Assembly: GCA_035635075.1 (NCBI GenBank)
Contig: DASQBT010000215.1
Span: 1 to 23,707, forward strand
From: DASQBT01 sp035635075
Lineage (GTDB): Bacteria; Pseudomonadota; Gammaproteobacteria; Burkholderiales; Thiobacillaceae
Length of the DNA: 23,707 nucleotides
Reading direction: 5' to 3'
Numbering within the stretch: position 1 is the stretch's first letter; each line of letters opens with the position of its first letter. A model generated the notes under the pieces. It ran no database searches. It saw only the letters and a program-made list of their open reading frames with translations, and was not told the origin of the DNA. This document shows positions 1-6,882 of the stretch, one piece after another. Position numbers and translations under genes: made by a program.

Positions 1-70
1 GCTTGAACCTATTCTTGATGACATTGGCGATTGGCGCAAATCGAATCAAAAGAAATCTCTTCCGCATTAG
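1..70 (+). CDS. C-terminal tail of an unidentified protein (partial)
   Basis: From position 2 a frame is open for 22 codons and stops at TAG 68-70. The residues are charged and protein-like (it ends with DWRKSNQKK followed by SLPH). The rest of the gene would lie left of the window. No function can be assigned from so short a tail, and a chance open frame of this length is possible. Confidence 0.35.
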   Translation, partial: LEPILDDIGDWRKSNQKKSLPH

Positions 71-284
71 GTGGCCCTGATGCCGTTTTGTCGGATGTGT
101 GTTTTTTGATTGCATAAGCGGACAATTAGGCGCATAGTGCATGTCAGCGATCTTCAAGTAGTGTAGATGCTGTCTGGTTCAGTACCCTCTGCTTTTCCGG
201 TATTTCATCCTTCATCACCCCGCCGTCTTGACCTTCGCCCTCAAGGGCATTCCCCTTTATTTATATTTCTTAAGGATTCAAGAC
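71..284 (+). promoter_or_regulatory. Upstream/leader region of the cold-shock gene
   Basis: This 214 nt stretch holds no convincing gene. It probably contains the promoter and a long 5' leader of the cold-shock gene, as is usual for csp genes. I could not find a -35/-10 pair with good spacing: TTGATT at 106-111 and TTGACC at 228-233 both lack a fitting -10. A ribosome binding site AAGGA sits at 272-276, 8 nt before the ATG at 285. Confidence 0.35.
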
Positions 285-491
285 ATGGCAACAGGTACTG
301 TAAAGTGGTTCAACGACGCGAAGGGTTTCGGTTTTGTGACACCCGATGGTGGTGGGGCAGACCTCTTCGTGCATTTTTCTGCAATCCAAGGCCAAGGATT
401 CAAGACTCTGCAGGAGAACCAGCGCGTGGATTTCGACGTCACCACTGGCCCGAAAGGCCAGCAAGCCTCAAACATTCGCGCGGCTGAATAA
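285..491 (+). CDS. cspA: Cold-shock protein (CspA family)
   Basis: A 68-residue single cold-shock domain protein, the normal length for the family. It binds single-stranded RNA and DNA and acts as an RNA chaperone in the cytoplasm. RNP1 (KGFGFV, residues 13-18) and RNP2 (LFVHFS, residues 27-32) are both intact, as is the N-terminal TGTVKWFN strand. The frame is open further upstream to 228, but the ATG at 285 is chosen because it matches the family N-terminus and has AAGGA 8 nt upstream. It stands alone; the next gene is convergent. A perfect 11 bp hairpin follows the stop. The exact paralogue (cspA/cspD/cspE type) cannot be told from sequence alone. Confidence 0.95.
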   Translation: MATGTVKWFNDAKGFGFVTPDGGGADLFVHFSAIQGQGFKTLQENQRVDFDVTTGPKGQQASNIRAAE

Positions 492-500
492 ATCTTCAGC

Positions 501-525
501 ATGGCATGGCACCTTGCCATGCCAT
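501..525 (+). terminator. Perfect 11 bp hairpin behind the cold-shock gene
   Basis: Arms 501-511 and 515-525 are exact reverse complements (ATGGCATGGCA / TGCCATGCCAT) with a 3 nt loop CCT, starting 9 nt after the csp stop. There is no T-tract on either side, so it may be a 3' stabilising structure or a Rho-assisted end rather than a classical intrinsic terminator. A second small hairpin (567-571/575-579) followed by TTT lies just beyond it. Confidence 0.6.
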
Positions 526-587
526 CGCATGGCCGGCAGCGGACTAGACGGCGCCCGGCTCTGCCGCGACCGGTGGTCGTTTCCGCG

Positions 588-896
588 CTATTTCACATAC
601 CAGTCGATGCTGACGATATGATTCACGTTCACCATCTTCCGGCCCTTCTTATCGGGGTTGTTCGATGGGCTGACACTGATGAACAGGTCGGATATGGATT
701 CGACATTCCCCTTTATGCGAAATGACTGGCCGTTGCTGAGAGACAGCGTCGCTTCATCGCCAGCGATTTCCTGATTGAGTGCCTGGGCAACAGTGAGCAT
801 CGGGAATTCCTCATAAATACGCCCTACCTGAACCTGCTCAGGTAGTGTTGTTGCATCATACCCCAATGCTGAAGCGATTAAGACGCGCTCCCTCAA
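588..896 (-). CDS. Unrecognised protein with doubtful 5' end
   Basis: A 102-residue frame if started at the only available start-type codon, TTG at 896, which has no Shine-Dalgarno sequence. I do not recognise the family. The composition is protein-like, with a strand-rich C-terminal half and a terminal NHIVSIDWYVK. There is no signal peptide or membrane segment. The frame stays open upstream to a stop at 999-1001 without any ATG, GTG or TTG. In another frame an ATG at 909-907 has GGGA 5 nt upstream and encodes MSAPLEGARL. Losing or gaining one base near 878-884 would join it to this frame as MSAPLEGARLIASALGYD. Either the gene uses TTG, or its 5' end carries a frameshift or sequencing error. 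It is convergent with the cold-shock gene. Confidence 0.5.
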   Translation of the reverse strand: MRERVLIASALGYDATTLPEQVQVGRIYEEFPMLTVAQALNQEIAGDEATLSLSNGQSFRIKGNVESISDLFISVSPSNNPDKKGRKMVNVNHIVSIDWYVK

Positions 897-1122
897 GCGG
901 GGCGGACATGACTTTCCCGTAGCCGCGAGGTTCGGGATAGAGAGATGAACCGCGTGATAACCCTCTGGCTTAAATGCTATTGATCCGGCACTCTTTCGTC
1001 AGGGCGAACGACTTCGCGCAGGAAGCAGGCATGAATGGGCGCAAATGGATGCTGCGTTTGAACGTTGACGGAATTGAAGCCTCCGAACCGCATTCGCTTG
1101 CCACTGCGAATTTCCCCGATAT

Positions 1123-1157
1123 CAAAAAAGAAAGGCCCCGAGGCATGCATCGGGGCC
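1123..1157 (-). terminator. Intrinsic terminator of the CsgG-like gene
   Basis: Arms 1150-1157 and 1134-1141 form a perfect 8 bp GC-rich stem (GGCCCCGA / TCGGGGCC) with an 8 nt loop. On the minus strand the stem is followed by a T-rich run (TTTCTTTTTT, complement of 1124-1133). It lies 19 nt after the stop of the CsgG-like gene and has the classic intrinsic terminator layout. Confidence 0.9.
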
Positions 1158-1175
1158 CTGCCTTCGCTGTTGCGC

Positions 1176-2219
1176 TTACTTTCTCACCAGAACCTTTTCA
1201 ACCCAGCCTTCGCCTTCGTTCCCCTGCACAGACAAGAAGCCGTTCTTCTCTTCCCCCGTGTAGATGACTTCTTCACCCTTGGGGAGTGTGGCAACAAGCC
1301 TGGAAGTTTTGCTGGGCTGGGCATACATCTTGAGATTGATCTTGCCCGAAATGGAATCGCCATTCTGGTACACGGTGCCGGCCTGCGTTGGCTTGCCGGA
1401 TGCACCCTTTAGGTCGATGTCTTGGCGCGCGAGCTGGGGATTGTTGCGGATCGAACGCACGATGTTGTTCCAGTTGTCGAGATAGCTGGCGGCTACGACC
1501 TTGCCTTCTGGCGTGTTGCTGTATGCACCCAGGGCGCCCGCTCCGCCGCCGCCCACGAGCAGGCCGCCAATGCTCCAGTCGGTCTTTTCAGCATTGCCTT
1601 CGGCTGCCGCGATTTGCAGCGAGGAACGGGCATCGGCCAAGATCATGCTGGTCTGGGCCGACTTAAACTTGAGTCCGGCCGCCACCAAACCCGCCGCCGC
1701 GCCGAACATGCCGCCGAAGCCGCCCAACGCGCCGCCTAGTCCGCCCGAATCCTTGCTGGAAAAAACGGCATCCGGGGTGAGCACATAATCGGCGGTCACC
1801 ATCTGGCCCTTGCCCATGTTGGATCCGCCGCGCAATTCGCCTGAGGCGGCCAGGTCCCGCTCCTGCATCAGATTTCTCATGGCGCGCCCGCGTTCCACGA
1901 GAACGAAGCAGTTGGATTGCTGGATCATCATACGGATCAGGCCGGTCGGCGAAGGCAACCCATATTGCAGGAGATGGGAGACCACTATATCCTGCGGTTC
2001 CGCGACTGCCAGGGTGCCATAAGGCTTGTCGCACTTCTCTAGCTCCTTGGCTTCGCCCTTGGCGCCATCGGGACCTGCGGAGCCGGAGGGTTGGCCTGCC
2101 TCCTTCTTGTCGCCGCCGCCAAGTTTGAAATCGAAGAATCCGGCGTATGCCGGGAAGGTCATGCCCTGGGTCAGAAACAGGCCGGCGATCAATGCGGATA
2201 GCGTGTTTTTCATTTTCAT
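1176..2219 (-). CDS. Exported CsgG-like protein with C-terminal SH3-like domain
   Basis: A 347-residue exported protein. Residues 1-26 form a Sec signal peptide ending AYA before Gly27. There is no lipobox cysteine, unlike curli CsgG itself. The middle (about 60-265) resembles the CsgG/HfaB family: a 'GTLAVAEPQD' strand, an NCFVLVERGR segment, a YVLTPDAVF strand, and a very Gly-rich linker (about 160-190) before a beta-strand of the type seen where these proteins cross the outer membrane. The last 60 or so residues (INLKMYAQPS ... GWVEKVLVRK) read as a bacterial SH3-like (SH3b) domain, often wall- or peptide-binding. The start ATG at 2219 has AGGGAGA just upstream (complement of 2224-2230). 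The gene is monocistronic, with a terminator 19 nt behind it. Its role is unknown; curli secretion is not implied because no csg neighbours are present. Confidence 0.7.
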   Translation of the reverse strand: MKMKNTLSALIAGLFLTQGMTFPAYAGFFDFKLGGGDKKEAGQPSGSAGPDGAKGEAKELEKCDKPYGTLAVAEPQDIVVSHLLQYGLPSPTGLIRMMIQQSNCFVLVERGRAMRNLMQERDLAASGELRGGSNMGKGQMVTADYVLTPDAVFSSKDSGGLGGALGGFGGMFGAAAGLVAAGLKFKSAQTSMILADARSSLQIAAAEGNAEKTDWSIGGLLVGGGGAGALGAYSNTPEGKVVAASYLDNWNNIVRSIRNNPQLARQDIDLKGASGKPTQAGTVYQNGDSISGKINLKMYAQPSKTSRLVATLPKGEEVIYTGEEKNGFLSVQGNEGEGWVEKVLVRK

Positions 2220-2257
2220 GGTGTCTCCCTGTGGAAAATAGCGGGCTATTACCCAGC

Positions 2258-2271
2258 TTAGAAAATTCTAA
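2258..2271. promoter_or_regulatory. Short perfect palindrome upstream of the CsgG-like gene
   Basis: TTAGAA-AA-TTCTAA is an exact inverted repeat with 6 bp arms, about 39 nt upstream of the CsgG-like start codon. On the minus strand TAGAAT inside it is a 5/6 match to a -10 box, although no good -35 is visible. It could be an operator, but a palindrome this short can also arise by chance in AT-rich spacer DNA. Confidence 0.3.
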
Positions 2272-2506
2272 CGGAATTGTTGATTTGGAACGAGGTCAGC
2301 AATTGCTGAAGGAGGGCACTCAGTTTCGGAGCCTTCACGGCGCTGCCGCCCATAAGTGACCATGTCCAAGTCAAATTTGACCTCTCGCCCCGTTTTTTCA
2401 GCAAGCGCTCGCAGATGCCAGCGCGGCAGGTTAGTCGGGCCTGTATGGCGTGTGTCATCGACTCGGCCTCCTCCCAGTCGCGCAGAGCAATAGATGTAGA
2501 AACTGA

Positions 2507-3541
2507 TCAGGTGATGGAATAGGGCAGGGGCTTGATGGTCAGCGCCGGACCTTCAACCGATTTCCAGTGCAGTGCTTGTCCGCCGTTGATGCTTTCGATC
2601 TGGGCCACCGCCAGCAGGTCAAATCCTCCGCCGGGGGCCGGCGCCGTATTGACCACCATTCCGGACGCTTGGTCGCCCATGTCTGTTGTGTACAGGTTGT
2701 CGCCGGGAGCCGGGGCATCGTCGCCATCCAGATGAACCAGATACATGCGACGCTTGAGCCTGCCCAGGTAATGGGTTCGGGCAACGATCTCCTGCCCAGG
2801 GTAGCAGCCCTTCTGGAAACTTACGCTGTTGATCAGATCAAAGTTGACCATCTGCGGCACGAACTGGTCCACGGTGGCGGCCACGATCATGGGGATGCCG
2901 TGTATTAACCGCAGCCAGTCCCAGGTGGCGGCTCCGACTGGGCGGGCGTTGGCCTGAAGGGTGTTCCATACCGCCGGGGCGGAACCCGGCGCCAGCGAAA
3001 GAACAAACTTGTCATGCGCCAGCCTTACCACCACTGCCTGCCCGTTGTGGGCAACTTTCATCGCATCATCAGGCATGAGGCCGGTGGCACTGCGCACCGC
3101 TGCTTCCGCAGCCGGCCCCGCCACCACCAGACGTACGGCTTCGTCCGACGCATCGCGGCCCTTGACCTTGGCGCGCAGGATGAACATGTTGAGCCGCTTG
3201 AACACCGCGTCCTTGATGTCCCCCGATAGTTGCAGACAGTAATCCCCTGCGTTGCGCCACATCAGGAAATTGCCCAGCAATCGGCCCTTGGCCGAACAGA
3301 ACCCGTTCATCTGTGCGGTATCCGGATGTAGGCCCCGCACGTCGTTGGTGAACTGGCTCTGTAGAAATGTGCCGGTGTCATCTCCCGAAAATGCCAGTAC
3401 ACCGAGTTGGGATAAGTCGGCCATTACCGTAGCGCGCGCGGCAGCCTCCTGCTCAGCCTGGGGATTGCCAAAATCCAGCACGACGCCGTGTTCAATGCGG
3501 GCGCCGTGCTGGGTTAGAAATTGCTGCCAGGATTCGATCAT
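2507..3541 (-). CDS. ygfZ: YgfZ/GcvT-like folate-binding protein
   Basis: A 344-residue member of the YgfZ family, tetrahydrofolate-binding proteins that help assemble or repair certain iron-sulfur clusters in the cytoplasm. The diagnostic motif KGCYPGQE is present with its conserved Cys at residue 246, followed by RTHYLGRLKRRM, which is also typical. The N-terminal part (ADLSQLGVLAFSGDD ... NDVRG) matches the GcvT-like fold. The ATG start at 3541 has only a weak ribosome site. It is divergent from the ygfX-like gene across 44 bp. In Escherichia coli and Pseudomonas, ygfZ also neighbours ygfX/sdhE and nadB, so the context supports the call. No sdhE lies here. Confidence 0.93.
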   Translation of the reverse strand: MIESWQQFLTQHGARIEHGVVLDFGNPQAEQEAAARATVMADLSQLGVLAFSGDDTGTFLQSQFTNDVRGLHPDTAQMNGFCSAKGRLLGNFLMWRNAGDYCLQLSGDIKDAVFKRLNMFILRAKVKGRDASDEAVRLVVAGPAAEAAVRSATGLMPDDAMKVAHNGQAVVVRLAHDKFVLSLAPGSAPAVWNTLQANARPVGAATWDWLRLIHGIPMIVAATVDQFVPQMVNFDLINSVSFQKGCYPGQEIVARTHYLGRLKRRMYLVHLDGDDAPAPGDNLYTTDMGDQASGMVVNTAPAPGGGFDLLAVAQIESINGGQALHWKSVEGPALTIKPLPYSIT

Positions 3542-3585
3542 GGTTTATGCTTCTGCTGTTGATGGATAACAGGCCTTCATTCTAA

Positions 3586-3999
3586 GTGTTTCTGCCGGTT
3601 AGGGTGACCATTAAACCCTCCAGAATATTGCTGCTGACCATGGCTATCGTCCATGGCCTGGCGGCGTGGGCCGTGGTGCTGACGGCCTTGCCCGCGGTGG
3701 TGCAGAGCGGCCTCCTGCTCCTGCTTGCCCTGAGCTTGGCCCGCCAGGGCTGGCTCTACCGGCACTTTCCGGCCGGCCAGGATATCCAAACACTACGCGT
3801 GGACCGGAAAAGTGCGCTCTGGATCGAAAGGGATGGGCATGACGCTCAGTCCGCAGAACTTGACAATGCCTGGCTGGGCCCTGGCCTGGGAGTGGCAACT
3901 GTCCGTAGCGGCAACAAGAGGTATCGGGTGCTGTGGCTGCCGGACAGCGTCGATGCGCAAGCCCTCAGGCGCTGGCGCACCTGGCTGCGCTGGGGCTAA
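3586..3999 (+). CDS. YgfX/CptA-like inner-membrane protein
   Basis: 137 residues if started at GTG 3586; a second in-frame GTG at 3604 would give 131 residues and neither has a good ribosome site. Two close hydrophobic segments (about residues 13-31 and 36-52) form a membrane hairpin near the N-terminus, followed by a soluble C-terminal part with LWLPDSVD and a basic RRWRTWLRW end. This matches the layout and a few key positions of YgfX (DUF1434; CptA in Escherichia coli), reported to partner SdhE/YgfY and to affect cell-division proteins. The partner sdhE is not in the window. The stop codon overlaps the stop of convergent nadB. The assignment rests on layout plus the ygfZ-nadB neighbourhood, so it is moderately sure. 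Confidence 0.6.
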   Translation: MFLPVRVTIKPSRILLLTMAIVHGLAAWAVVLTALPAVVQSGLLLLLALSLARQGWLYRHFPAGQDIQTLRVDRKSALWIERDGHDAQSAELDNAWLGPGLGVATVRSGNKRYRVLWLPDSVDAQALRRWRTWLRWG

Positions 4000-5606
4000 G
4001 GCGCAGAACGGATCCCCGGGTGGGTCAGGCCGGGCCGGGGGTTGATGATCGTGTTGCCGGTCACCGGCAGCAGCTCCGGGTAATCCCGGCTAAAGTGCAG
4101 CCCGCGGCTTTCGTGGCGCAACTGGGCGGAGCGGACAATCAAATCAGCGGTCATCACCAGATTGCGCAATTCGATCAAATCGTGGCTGACGCGGAAATTG
4201 CGATAAAACTCGTCAATCTCGTTTTGCAGCAGTTTGATGCGGTGCGCAGCCCGCGCCAGGCGCTTGTTGGTGCGCACGATGCCCACATAATCCCACATGA
4301 ACCGGCGCAGCTCGGCCCAGTTATGCGAGATGACAATTTCTTCATCCGCATCGGTGACCCGCGATTCATCCCATTCCGGCAGGTCCCGGACCGGCGCGGT
4401 CGGACTGGCATGAATATCCTCCGCCGCGGCACGGCCCACGACCAAGCACTCGAGCAGGGAATTGGAAGCCAGCCGGTTGGCGCCGTGCAGGCCCGTGAAC
4501 GCCACTTCGCCTACCGCGTGAAGGTTGCATAGATCGGTCCGCCCCATGCTGTCGGCAACTACCCCGCCGCAGGTGTAATGGGCGGCGGGAACCACCGGAA
4601 TGGGCTCGTGGGTGATGTCGATGCCTAGTTCCTGGCAACGGCGGAAAATGGTGGGGAAGTGCTCGACAATGAATTTGGCGGGCCGGTGGGAAATGTCCAG
4701 GTAGACGCAGTCCAGACCACGCTTTTTCATCTCGAAGTCGATCGCCCGGGCGACGATGTCGCGCGGCGCGAGTTCCGCGCGTGGGTCATGGTCAAGCATG
4801 AAACGCTCACCACCGGGCAGCTTAAGCAGCCCGCCCTCGCCGCGCACCGCTTCGGTAATCAGAAAGGACTTGGCCTCGGGGTGGTAAAGACAGGTGGGGT
4901 GGAACTGGACAAACTCGAGATTGCCCACCCGGCACCCCGCCCGCCAAGCCATGGCGATCCCATCCCCGCTGGCCGTATCCGGATTGGTCGTGTAGAGGTA
5001 GACCTTGCCCGCCCCGCCGGTGGCCAGCACCGTGTGTCCAGCCGCGAAAGTCTCCACCCGGCCGGTATCGTTATCCAGGCCGTAGGCGCCATAGACCTTG
5101 CGCTCTTCCCCGCCGAAATGCCGGCCGGTGATCAGATCCACGGCGGTATGGCTTTCCAGCAGGGTGATATTGGTCCGGCTGCGCAGTCTTGCGCTCAGGC
5201 GGGTTTGCACGGCCAGTCCGGTTGCATCCCTGGCATGCACCACCCGGCGCCTGCTGTGCCCGCCTTCCCGGGTCAGGTGCAGGCCGCAGGATGACGCCGG
5301 ATCGCGGTCGAATTCTACCCCCTGGCCGATCAGCCAAGCTATCATGGACTGGCCGTTGGATACGATTTGGCGGGTAACGGCCTCGTCACACAGTCCGGCT
5401 CCTGCGATCAGGGTGTCCCGCACATGGGCGTCAACCGAGTCCTGAACGTCCATGACGGCGGCAATTCCGCCCTGGGCCCAACTGCTGGCGCCGTCGATCA
5501 GGCTGCGTTTGGTAAGCAGTCCAATCTTCAGATGGGGGGCCAGATGCAGGGCGCAGGTTTGGGCGGCCAGACCGCTGCCGATGATGAGAACATCGAAGTT
5601 CCGCAT
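3996..5606 (-). CDS. nadB: L-aspartate oxidase
   Basis: A 536-residue FAD enzyme that oxidises L-aspartate to iminoaspartate, the first step of NAD synthesis from aspartate. The N-terminal dinucleotide-binding motif GSGLAAQ is intact. Other succinate-dehydrogenase-flavoprotein-family landmarks are present: SSWAQGGIAA, HARDATG, ATGGAGKVY, FHPTCLYHPEA, TEAVRGEGG, HYTCGGV and GANRLASNSLLE. The length is normal for the family. The start ATG at 5606 matches the usual N-terminus (MRNFDVLIIGSG). It is divergent from rpoE, an arrangement of nadB next to rpoE/algU known from Pseudomonas and other proteobacteria. Its last codons overlap the convergent ygfX-like gene by a few bases. Confidence 0.97.
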   Translation of the reverse strand: MRNFDVLIIGSGLAAQTCALHLAPHLKIGLLTKRSLIDGASSWAQGGIAAVMDVQDSVDAHVRDTLIAGAGLCDEAVTRQIVSNGQSMIAWLIGQGVEFDRDPASSCGLHLTREGGHSRRRVVHARDATGLAVQTRLSARLRSRTNITLLESHTAVDLITGRHFGGEERKVYGAYGLDNDTGRVETFAAGHTVLATGGAGKVYLYTTNPDTASGDGIAMAWRAGCRVGNLEFVQFHPTCLYHPEAKSFLITEAVRGEGGLLKLPGGERFMLDHDPRAELAPRDIVARAIDFEMKKRGLDCVYLDISHRPAKFIVEHFPTIFRRCQELGIDITHEPIPVVPAAHYTCGGVVADSMGRTDLCNLHAVGEVAFTGLHGANRLASNSLLECLVVGRAAAEDIHASPTAPVRDLPEWDESRVTDADEEIVISHNWAELRRFMWDYVGIVRTNKRLARAAHRIKLLQNEIDEFYRNFRVSHDLIELRNLVMTADLIVRSAQLRHESRGLHFSRDYPELLPVTGNTIINPRPGLTHPGIRSAP

Positions 5607-5665
5607 AGATGGCCCATGATATCAGGGCATAGGCGCGGATTGCAGTGCGCAGCCCCTGTCCCGGT

Positions 5666-5693
5666 GAACTTTTTGCCGGCTGGCGGGGTCTTT
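5666..5693 (+). promoter_or_regulatory. Candidate sigma-E promoter of the rpoE operon
   Basis: GAACTT at 5666-5671 matches the sigma-E -35 box. It is followed after 17 nt by TCTTT (5689-5693), close to the TCTGA-type -10 box. Transcription would start about 45-50 nt before the rpoE start codon. Autoregulation from such a promoter is the rule for rpoE in proteobacteria. It was found by eye; spacing and sequence fit well, but the -10 is imperfect. Confidence 0.65.
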
Positions 5694-5749
5694 GAGTAAA
5701 AGCCGCCTGATATATTTGGGCGACACAAAAAACATATTCAGGGGAAAAG

Positions 5750-6346
5750 TTGGATCGCGAGATCGACCAGCAGTTGGTGGAGCGGGCGCAGAAGGGCGAC
5801 AAGCGGGCGTTCGAATTGTTGGTGATGAAATATGAGCGCAAGCTGGGGCGATTGCTGTCGAGGATGGTGCGGGATGCGGCGGAAATTGATGACATTACCC
5901 AGGAGTCCTTTATCAAGGCTTACCGGGCCCTGCCGCAGTTTCGTGGCGAAAGCGCGTTCTATACCTGGCTTTACCGGATTGCCGTCAATACGGCGAAAAA
6001 CTACCTCATGGCCAAGGGCAAGCGTGAAGTGGCCAATTCCGACATGGTGGATGAGGACGGTGAAGGAATGGAAGATGTGCTGATGCCTCACGACATAGCC
6101 ACACCGGATGCGGAACTACAGACCAAACAGATTGCCAAAGCGGTGAATGAGACCGTCGATGCCTTGCCGGAGGAATTGCGCACCGCCATCACCTTGCGGG
6201 AAATCGAAGGTTTGAGTTATGAAGAAATTGCTCAGATGATGGACTGCCCGATTGGCACTGTGCGCTCCCGAATCTTTCGCGCGCGTGAGGCCATTGCGGA
6301 AAAGATTCGTCCGATGCTGGGCACAAGTAAAGACAAGAGGTGGTAA
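5750..6346 (+). CDS. rpoE: RNA polymerase sigma factor RpoE (ECF, sigma-E)
   Basis: A 198-residue ECF sigma factor directing transcription of envelope-stress genes. Region 2 spans about residues 20-88 (VMKYERKLGRLL, DDITQESFIKAY, TWLYRIAVNTAKN) and region 4 about 135-185 (LPEELRTAITLREIEGL, SYEEIAQMMDCPIGTVRSR). The start is TTG at 5750: it places DREIDQQLVERAQKGDK at the N-terminus as in the family, AGGGGA lies at 5740-5745, and the frame upstream reaches a stop without an ATG. It heads the rpoE-rseA-rseB-rseC-degP block; the next gene starts 2 nt after its stop. The weak TTG may limit synthesis. Its own sigma-E-type promoter appears to lie at 5666-5693. Confidence 0.96.
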   Translation: MDREIDQQLVERAQKGDKRAFELLVMKYERKLGRLLSRMVRDAAEIDDITQESFIKAYRALPQFRGESAFYTWLYRIAVNTAKNYLMAKGKREVANSDMVDEDGEGMEDVLMPHDIATPDAELQTKQIAKAVNETVDALPEELRTAITLREIEGLSYEEIAQMMDCPIGTVRSRIFRAREAIAEKIRPMLGTSKDKRW

Positions 6347-6348
6347 TC

Positions 6349-6882
6349 ATGAAAAATCTGGCCAATCAGTTCAAGCAAGAGTCCCTTGCCGAGATCCCGT
6401 CAATCGGGCTGTCCGCGTGGATGGACGGCGAGGCACACGAGGCAAAGGTGGATTGGCCGGGCCACCTGAAGCAGGATGCCGCTGCCCGGGAACAATGGGA
6501 GACCTGGCACCTGATCGGCGACACCATGCGCGGTGCGCCGCCGCTGTCCAGCGATTTTTCCAGACGCTTTTCCGAGCGACTGGCGGCCGAACCGACCATA
6601 CTTGCACCAAGAGCCCGCCGCATCAGCGGCCGGGCTTTGGCGTCCGTGGCGGCAGGTGTTCTGGTGGCGGCAGGGGGGGTGGCGATCTGGTCCCAGCGTT
6701 CGGGCGATACACCGGCTGCCACCACAATGGCGCAGGCCAGCCTCTCCGCACAACAGGTGTCGCCTGCATTGGCGGCGGAAGTGCGCTGGGCGCCTTATCT
6801 GGCCGCCCATCAGGAATTCTCCCCGATGACGGCGGGTTCACCTTATCAACGGGCCGTTCTGGTATCCGAGGTGTCTCGTTGA
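6349..6882 (+). CDS. rseA: Anti-sigma-E factor RseA
   Basis: A 177-residue single-pass inner-membrane protein that sequesters RpoE until it is proteolysed under envelope stress. The cytoplasmic N-terminal domain contains LSAWMDGEA and EQWETWHLIGDTMRG, the signature of RseA_N. A transmembrane helix spans about residues 96-114 and the C-terminal part would be periplasmic. The ATG at 6349 is preferred over the in-frame GTG at 6340 because AAGAGG (6335-6340) is 8 nt upstream of the ATG. It follows rpoE by 2 nt and overlaps rseB as TTGA. The sequence is divergent, as is normal for anti-sigma factors; position in the operon strengthens the call. Confidence 0.9.
   Translation: MKNLANQFKQESLAEIPSIGLSAWMDGEAHEAKVDWPGHLKQDAAAREQWETWHLIGDTMRGAPPLSSDFSRRFSERLAAEPTILAPRARRISGRALASVAAGVLVAAGGVAIWSQRSGDTPAATTMAQASLSAQQVSPALAAEVRWAPYLAAHQEFSPMTAGSPYQRAVLVSEVSR

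Noticed and set aside
2258..2458. 66-codon minus-strand open frame between ygfZ and the CsgG-like gene
   Set aside because: No ribosome site, no recognisable features, Arg/Cys-rich chance composition, and it covers the likely promoter region.
4659..5294. A 211-codon plus-strand open frame opposite nadB
   Set aside because: It lies wholly antisense to a clear nadB, and its text is the usual shadow composition of a GC-rich gene with no recognisable domain or ribosome site.
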